Of a DNA stretch of 64,000 bases, positions 17,699 through 26,748 are shown in pieces; position 1 is the first letter of the stretch, and each line of letters opens with the position of its first letter. The stretch is taken from positions 62,001 to 126,000 of the forward strand of contig CADAFP010000005.1 of the NCBI GenBank assembly GCA_902787185.1, read 5' to 3'. The stretch comes from an uncultured Bacteroidales bacterium. GTDB lineage: Bacteria > Bacteroidota > Bacteroidia > Bacteroidales > Muribaculaceae. Under the pieces are notes generated by a model that had not been told where the DNA came from, did not search any database, and saw nothing but the letters and a program-made list of their open reading frames with translations. A program made the position numbers and the translations under genes.

Positions 17699-18532
17699 TT
17701 ACATGCGGGTTATCATTTCCTGGACGAGCATCGCCATGATGGGCTGGGCTGCCGCGGCGGCCTTCTGCACTTCCTCATGGGAGGCCTTCTCGACGGCACC
17801 CTCAACGCCCAGGTCGGTGATGATGGAGATGCCAAAGACCTCGATATCGCTGTGACGGGCCACAATGACCTCGGGGACAGTGCTCATGCCCACAGCGTCA
17901 CCACCGATGCGCCAGAAGTAGCGGTACTCGGCAGGCGTCTCGAAGGTCGGTCCCTGGGTGCCCACATAGACGCCCTCCATCAAGCGCACGCCTTTTTCCT
18001 TGGCAATATCCTTCGCCAATTTGACCAGGCGGGGGCTATAGGCATCGACCATGGCCGGGAAGCGGGGTCCCAGCTCGTTGATATTCTTGCCATGCAAGGG
18101 GTGCTCGGGAAAGACGTTGATGTGGTCGGTGATGATCATGAGGTCCCCCACCCTGAAGTTGGGGTTCATGCCACCGGCTGCATTGGATACAAAGACCGTC
18201 TTGATGCCGATGGCCTTCATCACCCTGATGGGGAAGGTCACCTCCTGCATCGAGTATCCCTCGTAATAGTGGAAGCGTCCTTGCATCGCCATGATATACT
18301 TGCCAGCCAGGTTACCGAAGATAAGGCAGCCCTTGTGTCCCTCAACGGTCGAAACAGGGAAATTGGGAACTTCGGCATAGGGGATTTCCACCTCGATGTC
18401 GATGTGATTGACCAGAGCGCCCAGACCGCTGCCCAGGATGATGGCAGTCTCAGGCAGTTTGCCCGAAACTCGCTGCTTGATGAATTCGCTGGTTTGCTGA
18501 ATCTTCTCCAGCAAGTTGATTTGATGTGCCAT
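17699..18532 (-). CDS. punA: Purine-nucleoside phosphorylase
   Basis: Cleaves guanosine, inosine and their deoxy forms with phosphate for purine salvage. A 277-residue trimeric-type PNP. The phosphate site is AIILGSGLGALVNHI, and MQGRFHYYEGYSMQEVTFPIRV is characteristic. NAAGGMNPNFRVGDLMII holds the base-binding region, and TFETPAEYRYF with GGDAVGMSTVPEVI completes the site. It is the third gene of the sppA operon, 46 bases after lpxK. Confidence 0.95.
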   Translation of the reverse strand: MAHQINLLEKIQQTSEFIKQRVSGKLPETAIILGSGLGALVNHIDIEVEIPYAEVPNFPVSTVEGHKGCLIFGNLAGKYIMAMQGRFHYYEGYSMQEVTFPIRVMKAIGIKTVFVSNAAGGMNPNFRVGDLMIITDHINVFPEHPLHGKNINELGPRFPAMVDAYSPRLVKLAKDIAKEKGVRLMEGVYVGTQGPTFETPAEYRYFWRIGGDAVGMSTVPEVIVARHSDIEVFGISIITDLGVEGAVEKASHEEVQKAAAAAQPIMAMLVQEMITRM

Positions 18533-18578
18533 AAGCAGTCTTTTTTTTCAATTATGGTTTTTAGTGGATTGATGAGAG

Positions 18579-19697
18579 TCAGTTTTCCAGCCCTTCGATA
18601 TTACGTTCCAAGTCCTCGATGAAGCTGGAGCCTTCCATTTCGAGGAATCCCACCCTCATGGGGATGTAATAGATGCAGGAACGCATCGTTGGCGGATAAT
18701 ATGGATTGTTCATGATGCGCACGGCATCCTTCTCGGTAGTAATGATGAACTTGCGCTTGCCCTCAAGGCTGTTGAACACCTTGAAGATGTCGCTGAAATC
18801 GCGGCGCGTGAAGAAGTGATGGTCGTCGAAGTGCATCACCTTCAATGACCTGCAATACTGGCGCAGGTAGCGCACAAGCGGCTTGGGTGTCGCAATACCT
18901 GTGAGGCACAGGATGGAGTCATCCTCGCGCAGCCACTGCAACGAGGACAGCTGTGGCGACTGGACGGGGAACACCGGCACCGGGTCGGCATAACGGATGT
19001 TGCTGAAGTATAGCTGCTGTGAAGGGAAGAGGTCCAGGTTCTTTTTCATCATCCTGATATCCATCGCCGTCAGGTCGGTGGGACACTTGGTCACCACCAC
19101 CATGTCACAGCGCAGGAGCCTCTCGGAGGGCTCGCGCAATGTGCCAAGCGGCATGAGTTTGTCCTCGTACGGTGGGCGGTTGAAGTCCACCAGCACGATG
19201 TTCACTTTGGGCTTGACATAGCGGTGCTGGAAGCCGTCGTCGAGCAGAATCAGGTTGATATCAGGATTGATGCGCAGGAGCTCACGGATGCCCTTGCGGC
19301 GGTTCTCGCACACGGCAAAGGTAATCAAGTTGCCATACTTGCGGTAAATCTGATAAGGCTCATCACCGATGTCACGAGGCGACATGTTGTCGCTGGCAAG
19401 GATGAATCCCTTGGTCTTGCGCTTGTAGCCACGGCTGAGCACCGCCACGTTATAGCGGCGGTAGAACGACTCGATGATATACTCGACATGAGGCGTCTTG
19501 CCCGTGCCTCCCACGGTGATATTACCCACCGAGACGACAGGGACATCAAATTCCTCCTGTGGCAGCAATCCGATGTTAAAAGCCGTGTTGCGTAGCCACA
19601 CACCGACGCCATATCCCCATGAGAATGGCGTCAGCAGTGCATTCATGATAGACTTGCGCTGGTCCTTGTTCAATATCTTGGACAGGTCAATGTTCAT
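18579..19697 (-). CDS. lpxK: Tetraacyldisaccharide 4'-kinase
   Basis: Inner-membrane enzyme that adds the 4'-phosphate to the lipid A precursor disaccharide. 372 residues, normal for Bacteroidetes. The P-loop-like motif is VGNITVGGTGKTPHVEYI, followed by LSRGYKRKTKGF, ILLDDGFQHRYVKP and LTGIATPKPL, all LpxK signatures. The amphipathic N-terminus would anchor it to the membrane. Its position between sppA and punA is the usual order in Bacteroidales. Confidence 0.95.
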   Translation of the reverse strand: MNIDLSKILNKDQRKSIMNALLTPFSWGYGVGVWLRNTAFNIGLLPQEEFDVPVVSVGNITVGGTGKTPHVEYIIESFYRRYNVAVLSRGYKRKTKGFILASDNMSPRDIGDEPYQIYRKYGNLITFAVCENRRKGIRELLRINPDINLILLDDGFQHRYVKPKVNIVLVDFNRPPYEDKLMPLGTLREPSERLLRCDMVVVTKCPTDLTAMDIRMMKKNLDLFPSQQLYFSNIRYADPVPVFPVQSPQLSSLQWLREDDSILCLTGIATPKPLVRYLRQYCRSLKVMHFDDHHFFTRRDFSDIFKVFNSLEGKRKFIITTEKDAVRIMNNPYYPPTMRSCIYYIPMRVGFLEMEGSSFIEDLERNIEGLEN

Positions 19698-19748
19698 TTA
19701 GATTTAGAGATAATAGACCTTAGACGTTATACGTTTGGTGAAATGAGG

Positions 19749-21542
19749 TTACATGCGGATTCTTTCCTCAGGCATGAGGCAGAGGATGCGGTCACGTCCC
19801 AAGATGGCCTGCAGTTGCTTGTGCCAGTCATAGAGCATGCCCATCTCTCCCTGCAAACGCGACTCGTAACTTTGTACCATGTACTTGTCAAGCAGCGACA
19901 TGAAGGGGTCTTCAAGAGCAGGATAGTTCTGAGTCTCGTAATCATCACCCAGATTTGCTTTCTTGGCAACCCAAGCCACTGCCTCGCGAATGCCACCGAA
20001 CTCGTCCACCAGACCAATCTGCTTGGCGGTGAGTCCGTCCCAAACACGTCCCTCGGCGATCTTCTTGATAGAATCCTGAGTGACGTGGCGGCCATCGGCG
20101 CAACGCTTGGTGAAGAGCTCGTAGCCCTCGTTGATCATGTTCTGCAGAGCAGCGCGCTGTGCGGGAGTCAGCTTCTTACCCATGGCACCCGCGTCGCCAT
20201 TCTCATTGGTCTTGACCGTAGCCATGTGAACACCCAGCTTGTTCTCGATGAGGTTCTCATAGGAAGGAATGACGCCAAAGATACCGATCGAACCGGTGAT
20301 GGTGGTGCGCTCGGCAAAGATGCGGTCGGCGGCACACGAGATGTAGTAACCACCCGATGCGGCATAATCACCCATCGACACGGCGATGGGCTTACCAGCA
20401 GCCTTGAAATCCATCACAGCCTTCCAAATCTGCTCACTGCCGAATGCGCTGCCACCAGGCGAGTTGACCCTGAGCACCATACCCTTGACGTTATCATCCT
20501 TGATGAGGTCATGGATGGTCTCACTCAGTTTCTCGCTGTCGATGCCTTCCTCGGCGGGGCCGATGCTGCTACCGCCATCGATTTCGCCCACGGCATAAAC
20601 CACTGCGATGTGGTCACCGATAGACATTTCCTCGAGATCTGAAACCAGGTCTTCGGGATATACATAATTCAAATCGTCATCCTTATCCACCTCGGTGCGG
20701 GCACGCAGGATGTTGTCCATCTCGGTGCTGTAAACCAGCTTGTCCACGAGTTTCTGCTTCATGAGTTCAGTGGCCTTGAAGGTAACCACCACACTGTCAC
20801 ATAATGAATTGAGAGCAGCGTATTGGAGCTTGCGGTCAACGGCGATGCTATCGAGCATTTCCTTCCAGATCACGCCCAGATAGTGTTCCTGCTGTAAGCG
20901 GTTGGCTTCGCTCATATCATCAAGCATATAAGGCTCGACGGCACTCTTGAAGGTGCCCACACGCACCACCTGCATCTCAACACCCACCTTGTCAAACAGT
21001 TTCTTCATGTAGGGCGTTATCGATGCCAAGCCATGCAGGTCAACGGCACCCACAGGATTCAGGAATATGCTGTCGGCAACGCTGGCAAGGTAATAGTCGG
21101 CCTGATTGATGCCCTCGTAGCCATAGGCAGCAATCCACTTGCCGCTCTTCTTGAACTCCTTGAGGGCGCGCCTCACAACCTGCAATGTTGCAGGTGCGGC
21201 GCTCACGCCATTACACTCGATGTAAATACCATCCACCTTGTCATTCTCGGCAGCATTCTCGATGGCCGACACGAGGGTGTTCAGTCCCATGCTGCTGGGT
21301 AAACCTTCGTTACGCAGCACCGACATCATGTCGATGGGTTCCGAGCCGCTGCGTTCGGTGATTTCGGTGCCCAGATCGAGTTTGAGAATCGAATGCTTGG
21401 AAACATTCACCGTCTTCTTGCTACCTCCCATGCACGCACCCATGATGCCAATGCTCATGATGGCTAAGAACATGAAAAAAAGGAGAGCCAGAATCGTGCC
21501 AACTATTGAGCCGCACACGACAAGGATAAATTTCTTCATCAT
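19749..21542 (-). CDS. sppA: Signal peptide peptidase SppA, 67K type
   Basis: A 597-residue inner-membrane serine protease that degrades released signal peptides. One N-terminal helix (about residues 6-34) is followed by two tandem ClpP-like domains. The catalytic dyad is split as in E. coli: Lys199 in RVGTFKSAVEP in the first half and Ser396 in GDYAASGGYY in the second. RVNSPGGSAFGSEQIW forms the oxyanion loop. It is the first gene of the sppA-lpxK-punA-thiL operon, with a two-box promoter at 21644-21674 about 100 bases upstream. Confidence 0.95.
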   Translation of the reverse strand: MMKKFILVVCGSIVGTILALLFFMFLAIMSIGIMGACMGGSKKTVNVSKHSILKLDLGTEITERSGSEPIDMMSVLRNEGLPSSMGLNTLVSAIENAAENDKVDGIYIECNGVSAAPATLQVVRRALKEFKKSGKWIAAYGYEGINQADYYLASVADSIFLNPVGAVDLHGLASITPYMKKLFDKVGVEMQVVRVGTFKSAVEPYMLDDMSEANRLQQEHYLGVIWKEMLDSIAVDRKLQYAALNSLCDSVVVTFKATELMKQKLVDKLVYSTEMDNILRARTEVDKDDDLNYVYPEDLVSDLEEMSIGDHIAVVYAVGEIDGGSSIGPAEEGIDSEKLSETIHDLIKDDNVKGMVLRVNSPGGSAFGSEQIWKAVMDFKAAGKPIAVSMGDYAASGGYYISCAADRIFAERTTITGSIGIFGVIPSYENLIENKLGVHMATVKTNENGDAGAMGKKLTPAQRAALQNMINEGYELFTKRCADGRHVTQDSIKKIAEGRVWDGLTAKQIGLVDEFGGIREAVAWVAKKANLGDDYETQNYPALEDPFMSLLDKYMVQSYESRLQGEMGMLYDWHKQLQAILGRDRILCLMPEERIRM

Positions 21543-21643
21543 AACTGTACAGTATTTATTCGTTTGTATTTATAATCGATTTAATTTCAAAAGATTAATG
21601 CGATATCAGCGTCAAACGGCCACCGACATCAAAATCCAATCTA

Positions 21644-21674
21644 CAAAGGTAACACAAGTCAAGGACAGAACAAA
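21644..21674 (-). promoter_or_regulatory. Promoter of the sppA operon
   Basis: Minus strand: TTTG (21671-21674), 19-base spacer, TACCTTTG (21644-21651). A second TACCTTTG stands at 21726-21733 with a poorer -33, so a second start is possible. The rest of 21543-21844 is AT-rich and holds no gene. Confidence 0.75.
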
Positions 21675-21844
21675 AAGAAATCCTTCTTTTTTTATGTCTT
21701 GACGCCGCACACCTTAGTTAAACGGCAAAGGTAACGCATTTTCCCGACAATTATCACAATTGCAGCTAAAAAATTAGCAATGTGCGGCCCATTAACACAA
21801 CATCAACACGAACAACGGCGCTGAATGGCGACCGGGAAGTCCCC

Positions 21845-23020
21845 CTATTGATTCAAAATGGCGTCGATAATGGCGATGATGTCGGCGATGTTGACGATGC
21901 CGTCGAGGTTGACATCACAGCTCGAGGAAAAGGCCCCTGACAAGATGGCGTCGATGACGATGCTCACGTCAGCGATATTCACCACGTAATCGCCATTCAC
22001 ATCGGCCGACTCCTGATAACCGATGGGTAGAATCGTGCCGAACTCTTTCCAGTAGTCGGTGTTGCGATAGGTCTCTACCGCCTCTTGGGGGACATAGAGC
22101 GTGGATTTCTCATAAGAGAAACTGAACTTCGATACTTCAGGAGGGGTGGTGGCCTTGCAGATGATCTCGGTAAGCATGTCGCATTGAGCAAATGCCCAAG
22201 ATTCAATCTTGGTCACTGAGGCAGGAATCACTACGCTTGTTATCTTCTCGCAGTTGTCAAAGCCATACATGCCAATGCCAACGACGCCGTCAGGAATGAA
22301 GGCATTATCACATGCTGTTAGCAGGTAGTTGCTGGCCGTGCGGATGATGGCATTGCAACCGCCACGAGAGTCATAGAACTGGTTGTCTTCACTGACCTGG
22401 ATGCTCTCCAAACTTTTGCAAGCGAGGAATGCCATATTGCCGATGCTGGCAACCTTAGCAGGGATGAAGATGCTGGTGAGATTTGTGAACGCAAAGGCGC
22501 CAATTCGGATTTCAGTCACTGAATCAGGGATGACGATGCTGGTAAGCCCGCTGGATTCAAACAGGCTGCTGGAAATCACAGTGAGTCGCTCCGGCAAAGT
22601 AACGGAACGCAATTCAGCGCATTGAGTGAACGCGCCATTACCTATTTCAGTCACTGAATTGGGGATGCTGACGCTCCGCACTCCACTGTTGCGGAAGGCA
22701 TCTGACGCGATGCGGGTGACTGTGCTGGGGATTATCACAGAGCGGAGGTTGCCGCATTCTTCAAAAGCACAACTGCCAATGTCGGTGACAACATAGGTTT
22801 TTCCTTGATATTCAACCACCTGGGGTACTTCCACATTGCCGTAGTATAGTCCGACAATGTGAATCCAACCTTCCATATCGTTCCATGAATCGCCATAGGT
22901 GACGCTGACGGTCGAGTCGCCGTCATTGATATTGTAGTAAATGCCATCGACCATAAAGTCGTAGGCATTTGCCGCCATTGAAACCAGCAGCAACAATACA
23001 GTTAATAATGACTTTTTCAT
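21845..23020 (-). CDS. Secreted BspA-type leucine-rich-repeat protein with dockerin-like C-terminus
   Basis: A 391-residue exported protein. The signal peptide ends after AANA (about residue 19). Residues of about 75-300 contain eight or so BspA-type repeats of about 23 residues with the pattern L.SV.IP.SVT.IG..AF..C, as in treponemal and Bacteroidales surface adhesins. The end (about 338-391) carries two calcium-loop repeats, DVNGDYVVNIADVSIVID and DVNLDGIVNIADIIAIID, similar to type I dockerin halves. These probably fold into an EF-hand-like pair that binds a partner or anchors the protein. Partner and ligand are not known. No good promoter was found. Confidence 0.85.
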   Translation of the reverse strand: MKKSLLTVLLLLVSMAANAYDFMVDGIYYNINDGDSTVSVTYGDSWNDMEGWIHIVGLYYGNVEVPQVVEYQGKTYVVTDIGSCAFEECGNLRSVIIPSTVTRIASDAFRNSGVRSVSIPNSVTEIGNGAFTQCAELRSVTLPERLTVISSSLFESSGLTSIVIPDSVTEIRIGAFAFTNLTSIFIPAKVASIGNMAFLACKSLESIQVSEDNQFYDSRGGCNAIIRTASNYLLTACDNAFIPDGVVGIGMYGFDNCEKITSVVIPASVTKIESWAFAQCDMLTEIICKATTPPEVSKFSFSYEKSTLYVPQEAVETYRNTDYWKEFGTILPIGYQESADVNGDYVVNIADVSIVIDAILSGAFSSSCDVNLDGIVNIADIIAIIDAILNQ

Positions 23021-23072
23021 AATCGTTTAGTTTTAAATGAATAATTAGGTAAATCTACGAGAATACAGAATT

Positions 23073-23945
23073 TCACTCAGGAGGGGTCCTGTGGATGAGG
23101 CAACGGCTGGCGTAGAGTGCGAGCGCGAGGCTGACGACAAGGCTGACGAGGGCAAGCCAGGGAAAGGCGCCGTCGGCTGGGATGCCGATGTTGTCGCCAT
23201 AATCAGCCGGGACGATGCCCAAGTTGGAAAGGTAACTGAAAACGACAACAGTGCTGTTATTCAACGTGTGGGCAATAATGGGCACCCACAGACTGCCGGT
23301 CCACACAAGCAGGTAGCCAAGCCAGAGCCCGAGCACCATGCGAGGGAAGAAACCGTAGAACTGCATGTGGAAGGCGCTGAAGACGATGGCGACGATCCAC
23401 ACGACGGCATGCTTGCCCAAACGGCTGTCCTGCATCATGCGCAACATGGCGCCGCGAAAGAGGATTTCCTCGCTCAAACCCGCCATCACTCCCACGACAA
23501 AGACACAGGCGATGAGGCCGCCCACGGTGTGGATGTCAAGTATCTGCTCGGTGGTTTGGGCGGCGCTGTCCTCCATGGCCCGCATCCAGTGCTCGATGCC
23601 ACTGAGCGAGGCAGGCAGCGACATGGCCTCATTGGCCGTCACAAGCCAGTTCATGGCAGGTATCGAGACGAGATAGAAAGCCACTACGACGAGCAGCGCT
23701 TTGGCGCTGGGAGCCTTGTCGAGTGCCATGGCGCGCCAGGGACGGCGATAAAAAATGGCCATGGCCACCACCGCTGGCAGGATGAAAGCCACGACGTCTT
23801 GTATTGTGAGCATCATCAGCAAATTCTTACCGGGGGCTAAATAGAGTACTACCGAAGCCGCCATCAGCCCCAGGCCCATCATACACAATAACACGAGCAG
23901 ACGCGTGCTCAATTTCATCGGTGAACGACTTTCCATCATTTTCAT
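23073..23945 (-). CDS. CPBP-family intramembrane metalloprotease
   Basis: A multi-pass membrane protein of about 290 residues with the CPBP (Rce1-like) motifs SEEILFRGAMLRMM (EExxxR) and FSAFHMQFYGFFPRM (FxxxH), plus a late LNNS motif (HTLNNST) that supplies the third polar site. The family includes prenyl-protein and bacteriocin-processing proteases. The substrate is unknown. The open frame extends to 23978, but a -7 box (TAATTTTG, minus, 23958-23965) lies in that extension. I place the start at the ATG at 23943-23945 (MKMMESRSP). Confidence 0.9.
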   Translation of the reverse strand: MKMMESRSPMKLSTRLLVLLCMMGLGLMAASVVLYLAPGKNLLMMLTIQDVVAFILPAVVAMAIFYRRPWRAMALDKAPSAKALLVVVAFYLVSIPAMNWLVTANEAMSLPASLSGIEHWMRAMEDSAAQTTEQILDIHTVGGLIACVFVVGVMAGLSEEILFRGAMLRMMQDSRLGKHAVVWIVAIVFSAFHMQFYGFFPRMVLGLWLGYLLVWTGSLWVPIIAHTLNNSTVVVFSYLSNLGIVPADYGDNIGIPADGAFPWLALVSLVVSLALALYASRCLIHRTPPE

Positions 23946-24026
23946 TTTTTTATGCTGCAAAATTAAACAAAATTTCATAAATGTGGTCTAATAAACAAAA
24001 CATAAACATTTAAATCCTCACAGATT

Positions 24027-24638
24027 ATGAAAAAAATAATTCTACTTTTTGGCATGATACTCACCTTGGGGTTATGTGCCAGCGCACAGTCCAATCCCGA
24101 TGAGAACAACATCGAGAATGACGATAGCATCAAGCTCCAGTTCATCACTCCAGCCGAACCCGTACAGGAAACCGAGCAGGAAATCAAGGAACGCGAGAAA
24201 CGGCTTCGCCAGCACAACGACAAGGTTGCCTATGCCAAAGCATCCAACTCGATGCGCCGCGGATACTTTGTCCTGACCGCCGACAATATCCAGATTGGCC
24301 CAACCAGCTACCGCCATTTTGACATCAGGGACAACTTCAACTTCATCCTTGTCCAGGACGAAGACGGCATTATCCAGTATGCTCTGAACAACGGGCTCCC
24401 TGGAACCAACGGCTTGGGTGGCTGGACCGGTAAGGGGCGGGTGCGCAACAAACGCCTGAGTTATTCAGACAACGGCGACGTGCACATGCAGTATCAATTG
24501 TTTAGCGGCAGCGTGAATGCCACGATCAATATCACCCTGTTCAACAACAGCAAACGCGCCGTGGCCACCATCAGCGGAGGGGTTCCCATCACCATGTATG
24601 GTGACATTCTCCCCTATCGCGACGAGAAACATCGGTAA
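24027..24638 (+). CDS. Secreted DUF4251 protein
   Basis: A 203-residue exported protein with a signal peptide (MKKIILLFGMILTLGLCASA, cleavage before QSN). A charged, probably helical stretch follows (about 45-72: EQEIKEREKRLRQHNDK). The DUF4251 domain spans about 80-200 with RRGYFVLTADNIQIG, then LNNGLPGTNGLGGWTGKG and a beta-rich end NATINITLFNNSKRAVATI. This family is common in Bacteroidetes periplasm or outer membrane and has no known function. It is divergent from the CPBP gene and precedes the serpin gene by 89 bases. Confidence 0.8.
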   Translation: MKKIILLFGMILTLGLCASAQSNPDENNIENDDSIKLQFITPAEPVQETEQEIKEREKRLRQHNDKVAYAKASNSMRRGYFVLTADNIQIGPTSYRHFDIRDNFNFILVQDEDGIIQYALNNGLPGTNGLGGWTGKGRVRNKRLSYSDNGDVHMQYQLFSGSVNATINITLFNNSKRAVATISGGVPITMYGDILPYRDEKHR

Positions 24639-24727
24639 GCGGTAAGCTGTTAGCAATCAGCGGGGATGAGGCAATATATCCGGCATCTGGCCGTTTAGCA
24701 ATTATAAACTCTTAATCAAACTTGAAA

Positions 24728-25990
24728 ATGAAACCATCCACGATCATCAACACACTGGCCGCAGTGGCGCTCACGACCTTCTTCACGGCCTGCGCTAACG
24801 ACGCCTTTTTCACCTTTGACAACGTAGACGAGCAACCTGTGAAAAAGAACATCAGTTTGACCGAGGCCCAGCAGCAGATGCGCGACAACAACAATGACTT
24901 TGCCTGCAACTTGTTCCGCACCATCTACGAGATGAATGATAAAGATAGCAGCATGGTGCTGTCGCCCATCAGCGTGAGCTACGTGCTGGGCATGCTCAAC
25001 TGCGGCGCCGACGGCAACACACGCGCTCAGATTACCGACGTTCTTGGGCTGGGCACTTCGTTACAGGAAATCAACGAGTACTTCAAGAAGATGATTGATG
25101 AAGCCCCCGTTGTTGACCCGAAAGTGACGGTTAAAATCGCCAACTGCATCGAGGCCAACTCGGCAATGGACATCACGCTCATCCCAGAGTATCAGGCTAA
25201 TATGCAGAAGTATTACGATGCTGAAATTGGCAGCCTGGATTTCTCGCTGAGAAGCAGCCTGGACCACATCAACAACTGGTGCAACACCCATACCAACGGC
25301 ATGATCCCCACAATCTTAGACGAACTTCATCAAGATGCAGTGGCGTACCTATTGAACGCTGTCTATTTCAAGGCCACATGGACTGAGAAATTTGATTCTA
25401 AGGAGACTCGTGACATGGACTTTACGAAGCAGGACGGCACGACCGTCAAACGTCCGATAATGCACCTCAAGACTAATGCCGTTTACGGCCAGAACGACTT
25501 GTGCAAGATGTTGCGCTTGCCTTACGGCAGCAATGGCTACAGCATGTATGTGCTGCTCCCCAACGAGGGTAAGACCGTGGACGACATCATCGAGAGCATT
25601 TCGGCAGAAACGTTGAAGCAGCAACAGACCAAACAAATGACAACCTGTGCGGTCGATATCCTGATGCCTCGTTTCACCACAAGCGACATGACTAAACTCG
25701 AAGCCCCACTCTCAGCGTTAGGCATGCCGCAGGCATTTACCCCCTTTGCAGAGTTCCCCAATATGGCCCAAGGTCGCAACCTGTATGTGTCGAAGATGCT
25801 GCAGAAGGCTAAAATCGAGGTTAACGAAGAAGGCACCAAGGCCGCTGCGGTCACAGTTGTCGAGACGCGCACCTGGTCATCGTCCAATCCTACTGTATGG
25901 AAGTTCCACGCCACACGCCCGTTTGTATATTACATCATGGAAGAGAGCACCCAATCCATCTTCTTTATGGGCACTTACTGCGGCGACTAA
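24728..25990 (+). CDS. Serpin-family serine protease inhibitor lipoprotein
   Basis: A surface or periplasmic serpin of 420 residues. The N-terminus MKPSTIINTLAAVALTTFFTAC has a lipobox ending at a cysteine, so it is probably lipid-anchored. The serpin core is clear: NLFRTIYEM, SPISVSYVLGMLNCGADG, AVYFKATWTEKFD and MYVLLPNEGKTVDDII. The reactive loop is preceded by the hinge VNEEGTKAAAVTVV, whose small residues allow loop insertion, so an inhibitory serpin is likely. The C-terminus ATRPFVYYIMEESTQSIFFMG is typical. Gut Bacteroidales may use serpins against host or competitor proteases. I started at the ATG at 24728 instead of a TTG two codons earlier. Confidence 0.93.
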   Translation: MKPSTIINTLAAVALTTFFTACANDAFFTFDNVDEQPVKKNISLTEAQQQMRDNNNDFACNLFRTIYEMNDKDSSMVLSPISVSYVLGMLNCGADGNTRAQITDVLGLGTSLQEINEYFKKMIDEAPVVDPKVTVKIANCIEANSAMDITLIPEYQANMQKYYDAEIGSLDFSLRSSLDHINNWCNTHTNGMIPTILDELHQDAVAYLLNAVYFKATWTEKFDSKETRDMDFTKQDGTTVKRPIMHLKTNAVYGQNDLCKMLRLPYGSNGYSMYVLLPNEGKTVDDIIESISAETLKQQQTKQMTTCAVDILMPRFTTSDMTKLEAPLSALGMPQAFTPFAEFPNMAQGRNLYVSKMLQKAKIEVNEEGTKAAAVTVVETRTWSSSNPTVWKFHATRPFVYYIMEESTQSIFFMGTYCGD

Positions 25991-26070
25991 CTTTTATCAG
26001 CTAATGACTCAATAAACTATAGAATAAGGCATGGTAATAGATGACTCCCCATGAGGGAGCAACAGGCCGC

Positions 26071-26116
26071 GCGCCCCGCCCGAGTTCACCCCATGCTCGG
26101 CGGGGCGCACTTTTTC
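26071..26116 (+). terminator. Terminator of the serpin gene
   Basis: GC-rich 10-bp stem GCGCCCCGCC/GGCGGGGCGC (26071-26080 with 26099-26108) followed by ACTTTTT. Confidence 0.85.
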
Positions 26117-26131
26117 CCTTAGAATAATGAC

Positions 26132-26743
26132 TTACTCGGGAAGGAATGGCGCTATCTCCCGGGTGAAGAGGTCACGGCGGACGATGCGGTAGTGCGGAGC
26201 GTAAGCATCGCGGTAATTGGAGGAGTGGCTGATGGCATACTTGCCTTGGGACAAGACACTGTCGATGAAGCGCTTGTCTTCACCATAATCAGGCAGGTTG
26301 AGGTTCATTTGATCAAGGACCTTGATGATGATTTTCCACTGTGCGGCCCAGTCGGCCACAGCGGGCCTGTTGGCACCGTCAGCACTGGCGATGAAGGCGT
26401 CAAGCAGGGCGTCGGCACTAATCAGCCCCTCATGGACGGCACGCAGGCTCACACGCACGTAATTGCCATAGATGCCACAGGGTTCCCAATACCATGGCAG
26501 CAGGTCGTCGGCAGTGGTGGTGGCAAGTTCCTGATCAAGATAGGACTTGACTGTAGCCGTGTCGCTCACCAGATGCTCGGCACCCATATAGTCCTGGAAA
26601 CAAGACTTGTAGATATCCAACAGCCGCGCCTCGGGGTACTGTTGCAACAGCCCCGTGACAAAGCCCTCGATGGTTTGCCCCTGTAAGGTCATGCTGCAGA
26701 TACCCATCATGATAATGCCCAAGATTCTTTTTATCATACACAA
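26132..26743 (-). CDS. Conserved secreted protein of unknown function
   Basis: I do not recognise a named family. The 203-residue product has a signal peptide (MIKRILGIIMMGICSMTLQG, cleavage near GQT; the start may be the third residue). The mature part is mainly helical, with motifs such as PEARLLDIYKSCFQDYMGAEH, WYWEPCGIYGNYVRVSL and HSSNYRDAYAPHYRIVRRD. The many conserved-looking Tyr, His and Trp residues suggest a folded, possibly ligand-binding domain. It starts five bases after the ligA stop on the same strand and is probably translated from the ligA transcript. Confidence 0.75.
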   Translation of the reverse strand: MCMIKRILGIIMMGICSMTLQGQTIEGFVTGLLQQYPEARLLDIYKSCFQDYMGAEHLVSDTATVKSYLDQELATTTADDLLPWYWEPCGIYGNYVRVSLRAVHEGLISADALLDAFIASADGANRPAVADWAAQWKIIIKVLDQMNLNLPDYGEDKRFIDSVLSQGKYAISHSSNYRDAYAPHYRIVRRDLFTREIAPFLPE

Positions 26744-26748
26744 AATGA